Made by a program: the position numbers and the translations under genes
Shown here: positions 62,526-64,000 of the stretch, one piece after another
Layout: every line of letters begins with the position of its first letter
Numbering within the stretch: position 1 is the first letter of the stretch
Notes under the pieces: model-generated
What the model was told of the DNA's origin: nothing
Database searches by the model: none
What the model saw: only the letters and a program-made list of their open reading frames with translations
Source: Dehalococcoidia bacterium
GTDB taxonomy: Bacteria; Chloroflexota; Dehalococcoidia; Bin125
Reading direction: 5' to 3'
Assembly (NCBI GenBank): GCA_022828105.1
Contig: JAJEJC010000007.1
Location: forward strand, 124,001-188,000
Length of the DNA stretch: 64,000 bases

Positions 62526-64000
62526 ATGTGCGGCATCGTCGGTTATGTCGGCCATCAGTCGGCCGGACCCATCCTGCTGGAGGGGCTACACCGGCTTGAG
62601 TATCGCGGCTATGACTCCTCGGGCATCGCCGTCCTCGATCGCGACGGCGCGATCGCTGTGCTCAAGCGGCAGGGCAAGCTGCGCGATCTTGAGGCCGCGA
62701 TTGACGTCATGCCGGCCGGAGGCGCGGGGATCGGCCATACACGCTGGGCGACCCACGGCGTTCCCTCGGATCGCAACGCGCATCCCCACGCGTCGAGCTC
62801 GGGCGATGTAGTCGTCGTGCAAAACGGCATCGTCGAGAACTACCGCAGCCTCAAGGTCGAGCTGGAGTCCTCGCTGCTCGATCGCGGGCAAGGCTGGCTG
62901 TCCGAGACCGACACGGAAGTCATTCCCGAACTGATCGCCCGCGAACTCGACCGGGGATGCTCGTTCGTGGAGGCGCTGCGCGCGGCGCTCGGCCGCCTGC
63001 AGGGCGCGAATGCAGTCGCAGCATTCCATCGCGCCGATCCTTCACGCATCTATGCGGCGCGCAAGGGTTCGGCCGGCGGCATCGTAATCGGCTATGGCGA
63101 CGGCGAGATGTTCATCGCCAGCGACCTGCCCGCCCTGCTGCCGCATACCACGGCGGTGTATCACCTGGAAGACGGCGAGATCGCGACGATCGATGCCGAA
63201 GGCGCGGTCGTGGATCGGGCCAACCAGCCGCCGCTCCGACCCCAGCCGCAACGGGTTGAACTCGATCCGGTCGCGATTGCGCGGGGACCGTACCGCCATT
63301 TCATGCTCAAAGAGATGTACGAGCAGCCGCGCGCCCTGTCCGACACGATTCGCGGACGCGCCAGGCTCGATCCGCCGAGTGCCCTGGCAGACGAGTTCAA
63401 CCTCACCGACAACCAATTGCGGTCCGTAGAGCGGGTGCTCGTGATCGGCATGGGAACGTCCCTGCACGCGGCGATGATCGGGCGCTGGTGGCTCGAACGG
63501 ATCGCGGGCATTCCGGCTGACTTCGACAACGCCTCGGAGTTTCGCTTTCGCGCGCCGGTGATCGGATCCTCGACCCTGGTCGTCTCGGTGACGCAGTCCG
63601 GCGAGACGATCGACACGCTCGGCGCAATGGACCAGGTGCGCGAGCGCTGGGGCGCGCCGCAGGTCGTGATCACCAACGTCGACGGATCGGAAGCGACCCG
63701 CAAAGCGGATGCGTCGATCCTGTTGCGCTGCGGTCCCGAGGTCGGTGTTGCGTCGACCAAGACATTCGTGGGATCGCTCGCTGCGCTCTACCTGTTGGCC
63801 TGCCGCATCGGCCGGGCGCGCGGCGCGCTCGACGAGACCGAACTCACCGAGTCGCTTGAGCACCTCTTGACAGTGCCATCGCTGGTCGAGCGCGGACTCC
63901 AGCTCTCCGAACAATGCAGCGAGATTGCCAAGTCGTACACCAGCGCCGCCAACTTCCTCGTCCTCGGCCGCGGCATCGAGCATCCAATAGCGATGGAAGC
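62526..64000 (+). CDS. glmS: GlmS, glutamine-fructose-6-phosphate aminotransferase (3' end cut)
   Basis: About 491 residues are visible; the gene runs off the right edge. N-terminal glutaminase domain begins at Cys2 (MCGIVGYVG), with RLEYRGYDSSGIA, GHTRWATHG, NGIVENY and FIASDLPALLPHT. The isomerase part has HFMLKEMYEQPRAL, IGMGTSLHAAMI, SVTQSGETIDTLGA and PEVGVASTKTF, then the second SIS domain. The linker is a little shorter than usual. Substrate: fructose-6-phosphate plus glutamine to GlcN-6-P, feeding GlmU. There is no room for a glmS ribozyme in the 14-base gap upstream. Confidence 0.96.
   Translation, partial: MCGIVGYVGHQSAGPILLEGLHRLEYRGYDSSGIAVLDRDGAIAVLKRQGKLRDLEAAIDVMPAGGAGIGHTRWATHGVPSDRNAHPHASSSGDVVVVQNGIVENYRSLKVELESSLLDRGQGWLSETDTEVIPELIARELDRGCSFVEALRAALGRLQGANAVAAFHRADPSRIYAARKGSAGGIVIGYGDGEMFIASDLPALLPHTTAVYHLEDGEIATIDAEGAVVDRANQPPLRPQPQRVELDPVAIARGPYRHFMLKEMYEQPRALSDTIRGRARLDPPSALADEFNLTDNQLRSVERVLVIGMGTSLHAAMIGRWWLERIAGIPADFDNASEFRFRAPVIGSSTLVVSVTQSGETIDTLGAMDQVRERWGAPQVVITNVDGSEATRKADASILLRCGPEVGVASTKTFVGSLAALYLLACRIGRARGALDETELTESLEHLLTVPSLVERGLQLSEQCSEIAKSYTSAANFLVLGRGIEHPIAME

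Overview
This is a gene-dense, GC-rich bacterial chromosome segment made almost entirely of housekeeping genes. It encodes 54 supported proteins (two cut by the window edges), three tRNAs and a large-type SRP RNA. I see no CRISPR array, prophage, insertion sequence or toxin-antitoxin pair. The phylum is an inference. The rnc-smc-ftsY block, a large (~270 nt) SRP RNA with an Alu domain, leaderless-looking starts, lamin-tail-domain surface proteins and a DUF512 radical-SAM protein fit Chloroflexota (Dehalococcoidia/SAR202 or Thermomicrobia-like) best, but a related deep-branching lineage is possible.

Layout. 1-5.7 kb (minus): ftsY, an esterase, smc and rnc, with ftsY-esterase and smc-rnc joined by stop/start overlaps. 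5.8-7.7 kb (plus): a CCA-adding-type nucleotidyltransferase, a small zinc-binding protein and a small membrane protein. 7.7-14.5 kb (minus): a PPOX flavoprotein, a GNAT acetyltransferase, a DnaQ-DinG exonuclease-helicase, a PHP phosphoesterase, a membrane protein, ispE and ksgA. 14.57-14.84 kb: SRP RNA. 14.9-16.35 kb (plus): an unrecognised 468-residue protein with a nuclease-like C-terminal domain. 16.4-20.6 kb (minus): lepA and two oligopeptide-type ABC ATPases. 20.7-21.35 kb: tRNA-Leu, tRNA-Lys and tRNA-Val. 21.4-26.9 kb (plus): thrS, biotin carboxylase and its carrier protein, then infC-rpmI-rplT. 27-31.1 kb (minus): an unknown gene under a CIRCE operator, then pheT and pheS. 31.3-34.3 kb (plus): a stand-alone Lrp-type ligand-binding domain, moeA and a cytochrome P450. 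34.3-43.0 kb (minus): alaS, ruvX, mltG, aroE, a membrane protein, aroC and an aroK-aroB fusion. 43.2-64 kb (plus): glmU, a CorC-type protein, dprA, topA, a Xer recombinase, aroQ, pepP, efp, xseA-xseB, a formyltransferase, a lamin-tail surface protein, a pseudouridine synthase, cmk, plsC, ispH, a DUF512 protein and glmS.

The genes supply translation (four synthetases or synthetase subunits, IF3, EF-P, EF4, two ribosomal proteins, rRNA and tRNA modification), protein targeting (SRP RNA plus its receptor), chromosome maintenance (SMC, topoisomerase I, Xer, ExoVII, DprA), most of the shikimate pathway (AroB, Q, E, K and C), two MEP-pathway steps, and amino-sugar supply for the wall (GlmS, GlmU, MltG).

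The most interesting signals are regulatory or are departures inside ordinary genes. infC has no ATG, GTG or TTG start and seems to begin at CTG behind a hairpin. A CIRCE heat-shock operator sits before an unrecognised gene. Several genes carry a TANNNT hexamer 5-8 bases before the start codon, suggesting leaderless transcripts. RNase III lacks a catalytic aspartate, EF-P carries arginine at its modification tip, and the SMC hinge is short. The 468-residue protein, the lamin-tail protein with a CxxCH motif and the small RING/PHD-like zinc protein are the best candidates for undescribed functions.
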